Assembly (NCBI GenBank): GCA_963775125.1
Contig: CAVZHQ010000007.1
Location: 992,001-1,056,000, forward strand
Length of the DNA: 64,000 nucleotides
DNA from: JAHECQ01 sp963775125
Lineage (GTDB): Bacteria; Actinomycetota; Acidimicrobiia; Acidimicrobiales; SZUA-35
Reading direction: 5' to 3'
Both the position numbers and the translations under genes were made by a program. Of the stretch, positions 9,208-18,233 are shown piece after piece. Position 1 is the stretch's first letter; the number at the start of each line of letters is the position of its first letter. A model generated the notes under the pieces. The model searched no databases and was not told the origin of the DNA. It worked only from the letters and a program-made list of their open reading frames with translations.

Positions 9208-9804
9208 CTAGGCAGGTTGCTCCGTGCCGGCCGAATTGGCCGAAGCAAACGTCGGGCCGGCGGTCCACGCAGCGGCGAGGTACGTCGCCAGCAGGAGGGC
9301 GAACGCAACGATGTGAACCCACCTGAAGTCCTCCTCGTTCATCTGCATTGCGATGACTCCGATGAGGTTGAGGGCGGCGACGGCAGCCAAGCCGATCCGA
9401 ATCCGGCGATGCCATTCTCGGTGCGCCAACGCAGGGCCCATGGTCCAAAGGAACGGAGCCATGATGATGCCGGCCCCCAATCCGAGGATCAGGTAGCTGA
9501 AGCCGCCGAGGAAGCGGACGGGAGCCGTGAACCGGCGTCGGGCGTTCCTGGCCCTCGTGCCGGCGACGACACCCTGCATGGTTCCGAAGATCGTGAACAG
9601 CCCAATGATGAACAGCGTTCCGCTCAAGGTGAACTCCGGGTCCCCGGAGAGGAGTCGCATGAACGTGCGGGCGGCAACGCCAATCGCTACGCCGCGGGCC
9701 AGCCCGAGGCCGACGTGCACGGGCCAGGACCTGCGGGGGAACGGCTTCGCGGAGTCGACGAGGGTCGGGAATGGGGGGAGGTCAACGCTGGCAAGAATGG
9801 TCAT
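9208..9804 (-). CDS. integral membrane protein of unknown function
   Basis: 198 residues with about five hydrophobic segments, at roughly residues 30-50, 58-80, 95-120, 135-153 and 160-180. No catalytic motif is recognisable. It sits between the cyclase fusion and the P450 gene on the same strand but with separate spacing. Function not assigned. Confidence 0.6.
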   Translation of the reverse strand: MTILASVDLPPFPTLVDSAKPFPRRSWPVHVGLGLARGVAIGVAARTFMRLLSGDPEFTLSGTLFIIGLFTIFGTMQGVVAGTRARNARRRFTAPVRFLGGFSYLILGLGAGIIMAPFLWTMGPALAHREWHRRIRIGLAAVAALNLIGVIAMQMNEEDFRWVHIVAFALLLATYLAAAWTAGPTFASANSAGTEQPA

Positions 9805-9847
9805 ACGCCGACAGACGTTCGCGTCGGCCCGCGCGGGTGACAGCGGT

Positions 9848-11089
9848 CTAACTTGCGCTCACCATCAGGTGCTTCATGCCGTGGATGAAGCTCGAGCGGA
9901 GATGTGCCGGTGCCTCGAGGATCTCGAGATGCCCGACCTGGCCGAGCAATTGCTGCAGCATGATCTTGGTTTCCAGTCTCGCGAGGTGCGCGCCGAGACA
10001 GAAGTGCGTGGAGAAGCCGAAACTGAGGTGCGGGTTCGGGTTCCGCTCGATGTCGAACTGGTCGGCCGTGGGGCCGAAAACGGCCTCGTCACGATTCGCG
10101 GAGGGGTAGAACATGGCGACGGCTTGGCCCGGTTCGACGCGCTGGCCGTTGACGTCGACGGATTTGGTGCATGTCCGGCTCATGTAGATGACCGGGGTGG
10201 CCCAGCGGGTGACTTCTTCGACGGCGCTGTCCCACAGCGGATCTTCGTGAGGAGTCGCGGCCAACCGTTTCCAGTCGTCGGGTCGCTGGGCCAACGCCAA
10301 GACGCCGTGGGAGATGTTGTTCCGGGTCGTCTCGTTGCCGGCGACGAACAGCAGCAGGATGTAGAGAAAGAACTCGTCCTGGGTCATCTCGCCGCGGGCG
10401 GTGCCCTGGGCCAGCGACGTCAGGAGATCGTCGCGGGGCGACGCCAGGCGTTCGGCCGCCAGCTTCTCGGTGTAGACGGCCATCTCGGCGGACGCCTGCA
10501 CTCGTCCTTCCAGCCCGCTCGAGTACTCGGAGTCCTCGGTGCCGATGATGGCATTGGACCATCCGAAGATCCGGCCGTGGTCCTCTGGTGGTGCGCCGAT
10601 CAACTCGCAAATGGCGGCCAGCGGCAATTCGGCCGAGACGTTGGTGACGAAATCGAACCGGTCCTGGGCGAGCGCGCGCTGAAGGATCCGGTCGGCCAGG
10701 TCTCGGTAGTGCGCTTCGAACTTCCGAACCATCTTCGGGGTGAACCCCTTGTTGGCCCGCATCCGGAGCTGCAGGTGGTCCGGGTCGTCCAGGACCAAGA
10801 GGTTGCGGCCGTCACTGCGGCCTCGCACCTTGCGCACGTTGTGGCCGTCGGTGATGGTGAAGTGCTCGGCGTCCTTGGACACGGCAAGGAGGTCGTCGTA
10901 CCGGGCGGCGATGAACGCCTCGTCCTCGAGATCCGGATCGGGGATCTGCTGGAGGAGCATGCCCGGTTGGCGCCGAAGCCACGCGAACTGCTCGTGGGGG
11001 ATGCCGGCGGTGTACACCTCGCTCGAGAACACATCGATGTCGGCGGCAGTGAGATCAGGCGTGACCGTTGTCATACCGAAGTCTGCCAC
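9848..11089 (-). CDS. cytochrome P450
   Basis: 413 residues, normal for a soluble bacterial P450. The heme-ligand loop FGFSTHFCLGAHLARLE (around residue 355), the I-helix oxygen-activation motif AGNETTRN (about 245) and the ExxR-type segment before the ligand loop are all present. GTG at the given start is possible; an ATG 15 bp further in (MTTVTPDLT) is an equally good start. The upstream ring-hydroxylating oxygenase beta gene ends about 5 bp before it, so alpha, beta and P450 likely form one operon that hydroxylates a hydrophobic substrate twice. Confidence 0.9.
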   Translation of the reverse strand: MADFGMTTVTPDLTAADIDVFSSEVYTAGIPHEQFAWLRRQPGMLLQQIPDPDLEDEAFIAARYDDLLAVSKDAEHFTITDGHNVRKVRGRSDGRNLLVLDDPDHLQLRMRANKGFTPKMVRKFEAHYRDLADRILQRALAQDRFDFVTNVSAELPLAAICELIGAPPEDHGRIFGWSNAIIGTEDSEYSSGLEGRVQASAEMAVYTEKLAAERLASPRDDLLTSLAQGTARGEMTQDEFFLYILLLFVAGNETTRNNISHGVLALAQRPDDWKRLAATPHEDPLWDSAVEEVTRWATPVIYMSRTCTKSVDVNGQRVEPGQAVAMFYPSANRDEAVFGPTADQFDIERNPNPHLSFGFSTHFCLGAHLARLETKIMLQQLLGQVGHLEILEAPAHLRSSFIHGMKHLMVSAS

Positions 11090-11094
11090 ATGGC

Positions 11095-11607
11095 TCAGAG
11101 AATGAACGTGAGGTTCGGTTGCGCCTGGCCGGCGGTCACAAGCTCGACGGTCTTGGCGGCCAGCCGATACCCGCTGGGCGTGCGCCGAAGCTGATAGGTG
11201 ACCCGGCCGGGCCAGAGTCGAACCGTGGCTGATGCCTGCACGGCAAGTTCGTAGACGACCACGTTGGCGGCGACGAGATAGCCGTCAGCGAGCTCGGCGA
11301 GGACCTCGATGTTCGAGAGCAGCCGGCGCATCGGGGACGCCGGCGTCTGAGCGTGGCGCTTTCCGGTGCGAAGCTGTCGGAGCCGGGTGGCGAGGCGCGC
11401 TCGGTTGTCGTTGATGAACGAAAGCTGGGCAGTCGACGCCGCCGTTTCACCGGCGATGATCGGACTCGCCGGCACCCAGTAGTGCATGTCGTCGGTGAGC
11501 AGCTCCTCCCATTCGTCGTAGCGGGACTCGTCGGCCAATCGGGCTTCGAGGAACAGAAACGCCTCGATCGATCGGTGGACTTCTTCGGGTACCACGATCC
11601 CGCTCAC
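11095..11607 (-). CDS. aromatic-ring-hydroxylating dioxygenase, beta subunit
   Basis: 170 residues with the cone-shaped (NTF2/SnoaL-like) fold of the small subunit of Rieske non-heme iron oxygenases: an N-terminal helix pair (VHRSIEAFLFLEARLADE), then YDEWEELLTDDMHYWVPASP and a beta sheet ending in AKTVELVTAGQAQPNLTFIL. The beta subunit stabilises the alpha hexamer. Its start overlaps the stop of the alpha subunit by 4 bp, which is translational coupling and supports pairing with that gene. Confidence 0.85.
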   Translation of the reverse strand: MSGIVVPEEVHRSIEAFLFLEARLADESRYDEWEELLTDDMHYWVPASPIIAGETAASTAQLSFINDNRARLATRLRQLRTGKRHAQTPASPMRRLLSNIEVLAELADGYLVAANVVVYELAVQASATVRLWPGRVTYQLRRTPSGYRLAAKTVELVTAGQAQPNLTFIL

Positions 11608-12884
11608 GAACGGCCTTCGGACATGACCGAGCGATAGCGCCGCCAGAAACCCCGGTTGGTGGTCTCATCGGACACCAGAGCCTGCCGCTGGCCCTGGGGG
11701 CCGACGACTTCACGGGCCGCTCCTCGGCTCATGTCGATCCAGGCCCGACCGTCACCGGCCCAGCCCGGACGCGTCGCCGACATCGCCATCTGCATCCGCT
11801 CGGCGGTCACGGCGTCATCGGGAACGATGAAGGCTGCGGGCCCCATGGCCGCCTCGGACTGCCGGCGGAGGCGCTGATTGAACGAGGGGTCGACGCCCTC
11901 GAGCTGCACCGCGGTGTGCCAGTGGACCATGGCGTCGTGGGCGATGGGTTCGATGATGGCCACGTTCATCTCGCCAAGGAACAAGTTGGGGAAGATGAGC
12001 GCGTGCGGCGGACCGTCCCAGAGCACTTGCCGACCGCGGTCGACTCCGAGGCGGGCTTCGACCGCTGCGCAGTACGCGGCAACCCGTTCCCTGGTCGTGC
12101 CAAGCCATGCCAGCTCCGAGCGATAGCTCGGCCGGAGGTCGAGTTCGACGTGGCCGAGGCCCCAGTCGACGGCCAGCGACTGGTTACCGGTCTCGCCTCC
12201 CAGCACCGTTTCCTCGTAGTAGTTGTCCGGCGCCGCGTCGACCATCGAGGCGTGCACCCAGTTGAGGTGGTAGCCGTCGTTGTCGCTCTCGGGCCACATC
12301 TTCCAGTTCGACGACACGCGATGCCCGATCCAGCCGGACGACAAGTCGATGCTGCCGGTGGGGGAGAGGTCGCACAGCCGGTCGATCAGCCCAGCTCCCC
12401 CTTCGCCCAGATGGCCCGAGAGGGGTCCGGCGCCACCGTCGAGGTTGGCGAACACGAACCCGCGGTAGGACTCGACCTGACCGGCTCGGTCGAGTCCGAG
12501 GTCGGCCTTGTCCCGATCGAAGCCGCCGGGATAGGGAACCGAGCGGAGGTCGCCGTCGAGCCCGAAGGTCCAGGCGTGATAGGTGCATTGGAACGAGCCT
12601 GAATGGCCGCGCGCTTCCCAACACAGGGCAGTCCCACGATGCGAGCACCGGTTCGAGAGCACGTTGATCCCGCCCGTGCGGTCCCTGCTCATGATGATGG
12701 GTTCGCGCCCGAGTCGCCGGGTGATCCAGTCGCCGGCGGTCGGAATCTCGGACTCGTGACCGACGAAGGCCCAGCCCTTGGCGAAGATGCGATCCATTTC
12801 GTCGACGAAGACTTGGGGGTCGGCGTAGAGACTTCCGTGTACTTGATCGTCGCCGAACAGGGCGCCGTAATCGATTGCGGGCAT
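11604..12884 (-). CDS. aromatic-ring-hydroxylating dioxygenase, alpha subunit (Rieske)
   Basis: 426 residues. The Rieske [2Fe-2S] site is CSHRGTAL followed by CTYHAWTF about 18 residues later (near residue 85-110). The mononuclear iron site is seen in the segment ESDNDGYHLNWVH, giving the bridging Asp and two His ligands. Length matches alpha subunits of two-component dioxygenases of the benzoate, biphenyl and steroid type. No ferredoxin or reductase gene is adjacent, so electrons must come from elsewhere. First gene of the alpha-beta-P450 operon, divergent from another Rieske gene at 12960. Confidence 0.88.
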   Translation of the reverse strand: MPAIDYGALFGDDQVHGSLYADPQVFVDEMDRIFAKGWAFVGHESEIPTAGDWITRRLGREPIIMSRDRTGGINVLSNRCSHRGTALCWEARGHSGSFQCTYHAWTFGLDGDLRSVPYPGGFDRDKADLGLDRAGQVESYRGFVFANLDGGAGPLSGHLGEGGAGLIDRLCDLSPTGSIDLSSGWIGHRVSSNWKMWPESDNDGYHLNWVHASMVDAAPDNYYEETVLGGETGNQSLAVDWGLGHVELDLRPSYRSELAWLGTTRERVAAYCAAVEARLGVDRGRQVLWDGPPHALIFPNLFLGEMNVAIIEPIAHDAMVHWHTAVQLEGVDPSFNQRLRRQSEAAMGPAAFIVPDDAVTAERMQMAMSATRPGWAGDGRAWIDMSRGAAREVVGPQGQRQALVSDETTNRGFWRRYRSVMSEGRS

Positions 12885-12959
12885 ACGCCATCATGAGGCA
12901 ACCGGCACGGCCGCACCAACATTCGGTTCCGCGGCGGCGTGCGGCGTACCATCTGCGCC

Positions 12960-14105
12960 ATGCGCAAAGAACGACAGATCGAGCTTCTCGAGCGGCTGGG
13001 TTCCGCCGGCGAGCGTTTCGCCGGCCTTCACGTGCCCTCGTCGATGATCAACGACGCCACCGCCTACACCGACCCGCAGGTGCTGGCCGCGGAGGAAGAG
13101 ATCCTGTTCCGTGACGGACCGGTCTTCTTCGCTTTGAGCTGTGAGTTGCAGGAGCCTGGGTCCTATCAGTCGGCCACCTTCGGCGGCATTCCCATCGTGG
13201 TCGTGCGACAAGGGGACGGATCGCTGCGGGCCATGGTCAACGCCTGCCGGCATCGGGCAGCACCGGTCGTGGCCCCGGGATCCAGCGGCTCGGGGCTTCG
13301 GGCCATTTCGTGCCCCTACCACGCGTGGACCTACGAACTCGACGGAGAACTTCGGTCGCGCCCCATGGCCGGCGACGCGTTCTCCGACGTTCCGATCTCC
13401 TGCAACCTCCACCAGCGCGCCGTTGCCGAGAAGTACGGAATGATCTTCATCTGGGCCGCAGGCACCGAACCGATCGACGTCGATGCCTTCCTGTCCGGCG
13501 CCGAAGACGATCTCGGGTCGTTCGATCTCGGCAGCTACGTGCACCTCGAGACCCGGGAGAACACCTGGAACATGAACTGGAAGCTGGTGCTCGACACCTT
13601 CAGCGAGTCGTACCACATTCGCACGTTGCACAAGGACTCGATTGCCCCCGCGTTCAACTCGGACTCGGTGATCTTCGAGGCCTTCGGCCGCAACCTCGTC
13701 TCCATCGGCCTACGCAAGAACGTGCTCGACGAACTCGAGAAGCCCCGCGACGAGTGGTCGCTACTTCCGTACGGGACCATCCAGTACTTCCTCGTGCCGA
13801 ACGCCCTGGTGGTCCATCAACTCGACCACATCGAGATCTGGCGGGTCGAACCGTTGGGGGTCGACCGTTGCCGAACCCGCACCTCGATGTACGCGCCCGG
13901 GCCGGACGTCACCGACAGCGCCCGCAAGTACTTCATCAAGAACCTCGACTTGCTGCTTGCCGTGACGGGCAGTGAGGACTTCCCGATGATGGAAAAGATT
14001 CAGGCCGCGCTGTCCTCGGGTGCGGTCCCTGAACTGGTGTACGGCAAGAACGAAGGCCCGCTCATCCACTTCCATTCGAGCATCAACGCGGCACTCAATC
14101 GATGA
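12960..14105 (+). CDS. Rieske (2Fe-2S) ring-hydroxylating oxygenase alpha subunit
   Basis: 381 residues from MRKERQIELLERLG. Rieske ligands are in CRHRAAPV and CPYHAWTY (about residues 95-118). Metal ligands for the catalytic iron are suggested by the segment DTFSESYHIRTLH, with Glu/His/His near residues 205-215. It resembles the single-component or carnitine-oxygenase-like branch more than the alpha-beta type next door. Divergent from the alpha-beta-P450 operon by 75 bp, so shared regulation is plausible. Its stop overlaps the start of the dead ligase fragment by 4 bp, suggesting the two were once one operon. Confidence 0.85.
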   Translation: MRKERQIELLERLGSAGERFAGLHVPSSMINDATAYTDPQVLAAEEEILFRDGPVFFALSCELQEPGSYQSATFGGIPIVVVRQGDGSLRAMVNACRHRAAPVVAPGSSGSGLRAISCPYHAWTYELDGELRSRPMAGDAFSDVPISCNLHQRAVAEKYGMIFIWAAGTEPIDVDAFLSGAEDDLGSFDLGSYVHLETRENTWNMNWKLVLDTFSESYHIRTLHKDSIAPAFNSDSVIFEAFGRNLVSIGLRKNVLDELEKPRDEWSLLPYGTIQYFLVPNALVVHQLDHIEIWRVEPLGVDRCRTRTSMYAPGPDVTDSARKYFIKNLDLLLAVTGSEDFPMMEKIQAALSSGAVPELVYGKNEGPLIHFHSSINAALNR

Positions 14106-14500
14106 GCGAGGTCGGCGCCTTCGACGCCTGGCGTCGGCAGCTCGAGGCGCGATATCCCGAATGGCGGCCCCGCAGGTCGGCGGCACCATCATCCCGCGCG
14201 CTGCGTTCTCTCCTGCCGACTACTTCGCCGGCGTCGAACGTCATCGGGCCAACGACATTCTGGCGGTGCCGACCATGACGGTCGCCTTGCTCGAGCACGC
14301 CGACCGTCTGACCACCGACCTGTCATCGCTTCGAGCCATTCTCTCTGGGGCGGCGCCGGCCCCGACACCGTCGGCAGGGTCAAGCAGGGTGAAGTCGGAG
14401 CGTGTGGATCGTGCCCGAGCCAGGGGCCGAGATCGACACCGCGCAGCTGTTGCTCCTTTGCCGTGAACGGCTGGCACGGTTCAAGGTGCCTCGCCAGTCA
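14102..14500 (+). pseudogene. decayed AMP-forming acyl-CoA ligase remnant
   Basis: Fragments of an acyl-CoA synthetase survive in different frames. A short ATG frame at 14102 overlaps the Rieske stop. At about 14178-14370 another frame reads ILAVPTMTVALLEHADRLT, then TDLSSLRAILSGAAPAPT, the family signature around the ATP-binding region. At 14402-14497 a third frame gives VWIVPEPGAEIDTAQLL, then CRERLARFKVPR, the C-terminal domain. The central 200-plus residues, including the P-loop, are deleted. The intact ancestor probably activated an acid made by the neighbouring Rieske oxygenase. Confidence 0.75.
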
Positions 14501-15718
14501 CATGCCGGAGCGGAGCGCAGCGATGGGCTCGGTGGCGGATGCCTTCCAGGCCGGGTACGTTCCAGCGAGCAGCCCGATGACCGCTCCGAGGACCGGGGCT
14601 GCCAGCGGCAGCCAGGGGTCGAGCACCGGCGTCCACTGACGCGAGGCCGAAACCCCCACGATGGTCAGGATGCCCAGGCTGGTCCCGATCAGACCCGCGA
14701 GCGCGCCCAGGGCCGCCGATTCGAACAGGAACTGGCTGGCGATGTGCGCCCGAGTGGCTCCCAATGCTCGCCGAAGGCCGATTTCGCCGGTTCGTTCGAG
14801 GACCGAAACGAGCGTGACGTTGGCGATGCCGATGGCGCCGACCAGGAGTGACACGGCGCCGAGGATGAGGAACAGCGAGTTGACGTCGGACGCCACGGCC
14901 GACTTCACCGCTCGGGGCGACGGCGGGACGCTGACCCTGAGCATCTCGGGCCGATCCGGTGCCAGAGCGACCGCCGCTTGCGAGCCGATCAGTTCGGCAG
15001 CTCCGACCTCGACTTCGATGAGCACCTCGCCGGGGGCGACGAGTCCCAGCCGCTCCTGAGCGAACCCGTCGGGAACGATGATGGCGTTGAGCAGGTCGGG
15101 TTCGCGCTCGACGTCGTCGATGATGCCGATCACGGCCAGCACTTCGTCACCGAGGAAGATGGCGGGGGCGATGTCGACTCTTGACACGTTCAGACGTTGG
15201 GCGGCCCCCGGGCCCAACACGACCACGTTGTCGGCCCGCTGGTTGTGGCCCTCGTCGAAGAATCGGCCGCCGGTGAGCGTTGCCCGTGCCGCGGTGAAGA
15301 TCCCCGGACTGGCCGCCACCACCGGGATCTGGAACTCGTTCTGGCCTTGGGGGTCGATGACCGGCACCGCTCGGGCCAGTGCCGAGGTGTCGACGTCGGT
15401 CTTGGTGCCGGCCGCCACAACGCCGTTCAGACGCTCGAGCCGGTCGCCGGCATCGAACGGAAGCACGCTGATGACCCGATCCTGAGACGATTGCTGGCGA
15501 TCGTCGGGTTCGACCGCAACCTTCGTCGCTTCGAGCTCGTCGAAACGCGAGACGATCTGGTTGCCTGCCGTCTTGGCCAGTCCGAGGGTCGAGACCAGCG
15601 CGGCGACGCCGAGCACGGTACCGAGTGCGGTCAGCAGCGTTCGGGCCGGCCGAGCGGTGAGCGCAACCGTGGCCTCGGCCACGAGGTCCCTGACCGTGAA
15701 CCGGGATACGTCGCTCAC
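14498..15718 (-). CDS. MacB/FtsX-type ABC transporter permease
   Basis: 406 residues: one N-terminal membrane helix (about 20-42), a large extracytoplasmic domain (45-270) and three C-terminal helices (about 280-395). These end in GTYPAWKASATEPIAALRSGM, the usual FtsX-family tail. The motif ERTGEIGLRRALGATRAHI is the permease-ATPase coupling region of MacB/LolE-type proteins. Starts within 4 bp of the ATPase stop. With the ATPase, adaptor and lipoprotein it makes a complete tripartite-type operon. Confidence 0.88.
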   Translation of the reverse strand: MSDVSRFTVRDLVAEATVALTARPARTLLTALGTVLGVAALVSTLGLAKTAGNQIVSRFDELEATKVAVEPDDRQQSSQDRVISVLPFDAGDRLERLNGVVAAGTKTDVDTSALARAVPVIDPQGQNEFQIPVVAASPGIFTAARATLTGGRFFDEGHNQRADNVVVLGPGAAQRLNVSRVDIAPAIFLGDEVLAVIGIIDDVEREPDLLNAIIVPDGFAQERLGLVAPGEVLIEVEVGAAELIGSQAAVALAPDRPEMLRVSVPPSPRAVKSAVASDVNSLFLILGAVSLLVGAIGIANVTLVSVLERTGEIGLRRALGATRAHIASQFLFESAALGALAGLIGTSLGILTIVGVSASRQWTPVLDPWLPLAAPVLGAVIGLLAGTYPAWKASATEPIAALRSGM

Positions 15719-16455
15719 GACCCTCCCTGAGCACTCGGCGCGTGTGCGGCGGTCAGTTCGCTGAGCCGGCCGTCGTGGATGCGAAGGCGTCGCTGTGCCC
15801 TGGTGGCGACGTCGACATCGTGGGTGATGACGGCGAGCGTCAGTCCGTCGGCGTGGAGCTGGTCGAAGAGCTGAAGGATGGCCTCGCTCGTGACCGAGTC
15901 GAGATTGCCGGTTGGTTCGTCGGCCAGCAGGAGGCTGGGTGATCCCGTGAGCGCCCGGGCCACGGCAACGCGTTGTCGCTCACCACCCGACAACGTCGTT
16001 GGGTACGTGTCCAACCGGTGTCCCAAGCCGACCTGGCGCAACGCGGCCTCGGCTCGGGCTCGCCGGCCCGGGGCCGATCCCGGGCGGTACACCTCGGCCA
16101 GCATGACGTTCTCGACGGTCGTGCGGTGCGGCAGGAGATGGAACGCCTGGAAGACGAACCCGATACGGCTCGAGCGCAGCCCGGCCCGCTGCCGCTCGCC
16201 GAGCTCTCGGGTGTCGATCCCGTCCAGGCGGTACTCGCCGCTCGACGGCTCGTCGAGCAGCCCGAGCAGGTGCAGCAGCGTCGACTTCCCCGATCCGGAC
16301 GGACCGACGATCGCGATGTAGTCGCCCTGGTTGATGATCAGATTGGCCTCGTGCAGGGCGACGACCGGTGGCGTGCCCTCGAAGACTCGCGACACGTTAA
16401 GCAGCTGAACGACCGGCACCTGAGCAATCGGCACCTCAGGGACCGGAACGGTCAT
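15715..16455 (-). CDS. LolD/MacB-type ABC transporter ATPase
   Basis: 246 residues with every ATPase motif in order: Walker A GPSGSGKST (near residue 51), Q-loop, ABC signature LSGGERQR (about 153), Walker B LLLADEPTGNLD (about 173) and the switch His in VITHD. The N-terminus carries a short repeated PVPEVPIAQVPVV peptide from a 15-bp DNA repeat, absent from typical relatives. It overlaps the genes on both sides by 4 bp. Powers the mechanotransmission-type MacB-like permease encoded next. Confidence 0.92.
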   Translation of the reverse strand: MTVPVPEVPIAQVPVVQLLNVSRVFEGTPPVVALHEANLIINQGDYIAIVGPSGSGKSTLLHLLGLLDEPSSGEYRLDGIDTRELGERQRAGLRSSRIGFVFQAFHLLPHRTTVENVMLAEVYRPGSAPGRRARAEAALRQVGLGHRLDTYPTTLSGGERQRVAVARALTGSPSLLLADEPTGNLDSVTSEAILQLFDQLHADGLTLAVITHDVDVATRAQRRLRIHDGRLSELTAAHAPSAQGGS

Positions 16456-18233
16456 TCGCCTTCCTCGGCTTCGGCCTCGGTTTCGGCATCAGTCTCGTCC
16501 TCCGCGCCAGCCTCATCGCCGTCGGAGGCGCCCACGTTGTTACCGACCACCACGCGGTCGCCTTCTTCGAGCTGTCCATCGACCGGGGTGATCTCGACCA
16601 GCCCCTGAGCCCGGGCGTTCAGGCCCGGCACCACCGTGACGATGTCAACCGTGCCGTCCTCGCGTTCGACTTCCACCCGCGAGGACCCGTCGGCTCCCGC
16701 CGACAGGGCCGCCATGGGTACGGCCAGGACTTCGCCATCGCTCGAATCGAACGGGATGGTGACGCGGAAGTTCTGATTCAGGGCTTCGTCCGGCAGCTCG
16801 ATGGTCGGCTCGAGGGTCACCGAATATCGCTCGGCGCTGACATCCGCGCCGCCCGGCGAGTCAGCGACGTCGGAGACGATCACCGGCACGGAGATCCCCA
16901 ACGCCTCGTCTTCCATGAGACCTTCCGCACCTTCGACGAGCAGCGCTCGGTCAGCGGCTGCCACCGATGACGTGATGCGCACGCCGGATCCGGTGACCGT
17001 CATGACCGGGCCCTGGGGAACGGAACCGACCGAGGCTTGCACCGCCTGGATCTCGTTGGGCAGCTTCGGGAGGAAGACCAGCTCCGACGACGGGAACGAC
17101 GTGCCGATCTCGGCTTCGAGACGAGCGAGCGAGCCCTCGGCCTCCTTCAACGCGGCACGAGCGTCGGTCAGGCCGGTGTTGCCCGAACCGGCAGAGGCCG
17201 CAGCAATGGCTTCGGCCCGCCGTGCGACCGCGATGTCCAATGAGGCGGAAGCGTCGAGCACAAGGACGTCCTGATCCCGGGCAACGACGGGGAGCGCTGC
17301 GTTGGCGGCCTGCGCTTCTCGATCAGCGGTGACCAACTTCGCAGCTGCGTCCGCCCGCACGGCCCGAAGCTCGTCCAACTCCTCGGGCGTCGGCGCAACG
17401 CCGGTGTCGGGATGGGTGCCGCTCTCGGCCTGGGTCAGGCGCGTTGCTGCAGTCGTGTCGGCGGTGCGGGCGGTCGCCAACGCGGCGGCGGTGTCCTTGG
17501 CCGTTGTCTGGGCTGAGGCGTTTGCGGCATCACGTTCGATCTTGGCCTTGTCGAGCGTGGCTTGGGCTGCGGTGACTTGGCGGTCGAGTTCGAGACGTTC
17601 GGATCGAGTCATGCCCTGGCTGCCCGCGTTCTCGGCCGCCGTGACAGCCTCCCGAGCCGAGCGAACGGTCTTGCGGGCCTGTTCGACCCGGTCGAGATCC
17701 TCGGCGGTCGGCTCGTCCGGGGTGTACCCAAGGTTTCGGTACAGTGCTGCAACGGCGGTCTCGGTGGCGGTGTCGAAGCGTCCGTCCACGGCTCCGGGGT
17801 CGAGGCCAACCCGAATGAGCGCCTCCTCCAATTGGCGAACGTCGGGCCCTTCGAGCCCCGGAGTGAAACTGCGGAACACCGGCAGTTCGCCCTGCAACGC
17901 AATCATGGGACGACCCGCCAGCTCGACCACGACGTCACCCTCGTTCAGCACTTCGCCCTCTGCCTTGGGCAGGCGGGTGACAAGGTTCGCTCCGCCGGAG
18001 GACGCGGTGGGGGTGATGTCGGTCGACTCGCTGAACTCGACTTGGCCCCGGATGACCACGTCGGAACTCAGGGCCACTCGTTCGACCGGCACGGTGATGA
18101 GGGACGCCTCGGGCGCCGCGGCGTCAGCGGCAAGGTCGGCCGGAGACTTGATCTGGCGACCGGCGACCCAGCCGATGCCGGCCGAGCCAACCGCTACCGC
18201 TGCGACGATGGCAATGCTGGCCCGTGGGTTCAT
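16452..18233 (-). CDS. efflux-type periplasmic adaptor with peptidoglycan-binding domain
   Basis: 593 residues starting MNPRASIAIVAAVAVGS, with an N-terminal membrane anchor (7-25). A peptidoglycan-binding type 1 domain lies at about 120-190 (TPGLEGPDVRQLEEALIRVG, then VDGRFDTATETAVAALY). A long Ala/Glu/Arg-rich coiled coil follows (about 200-350), then beta-barrel domains and an acidic tail of DE-rich residues. In HlyD/MacA proteins the coiled coil bridges inner membrane and outer channel. In a monoderm actinobacterium it may instead anchor the transporter to the cell wall. Starts in the stop of the lipoprotein gene (ATGA). Confidence 0.82.
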   Translation of the reverse strand: MNPRASIAIVAAVAVGSAGIGWVAGRQIKSPADLAADAAAPEASLITVPVERVALSSDVVIRGQVEFSESTDITPTASSGGANLVTRLPKAEGEVLNEGDVVVELAGRPMIALQGELPVFRSFTPGLEGPDVRQLEEALIRVGLDPGAVDGRFDTATETAVAALYRNLGYTPDEPTAEDLDRVEQARKTVRSAREAVTAAENAGSQGMTRSERLELDRQVTAAQATLDKAKIERDAANASAQTTAKDTAAALATARTADTTAATRLTQAESGTHPDTGVAPTPEELDELRAVRADAAAKLVTADREAQAANAALPVVARDQDVLVLDASASLDIAVARRAEAIAAASAGSGNTGLTDARAALKEAEGSLARLEAEIGTSFPSSELVFLPKLPNEIQAVQASVGSVPQGPVMTVTGSGVRITSSVAAADRALLVEGAEGLMEDEALGISVPVIVSDVADSPGGADVSAERYSVTLEPTIELPDEALNQNFRVTIPFDSSDGEVLAVPMAALSAGADGSSRVEVEREDGTVDIVTVVPGLNARAQGLVEITPVDGQLEEGDRVVVGNNVGASDGDEAGAEDETDAETEAEAEEGE

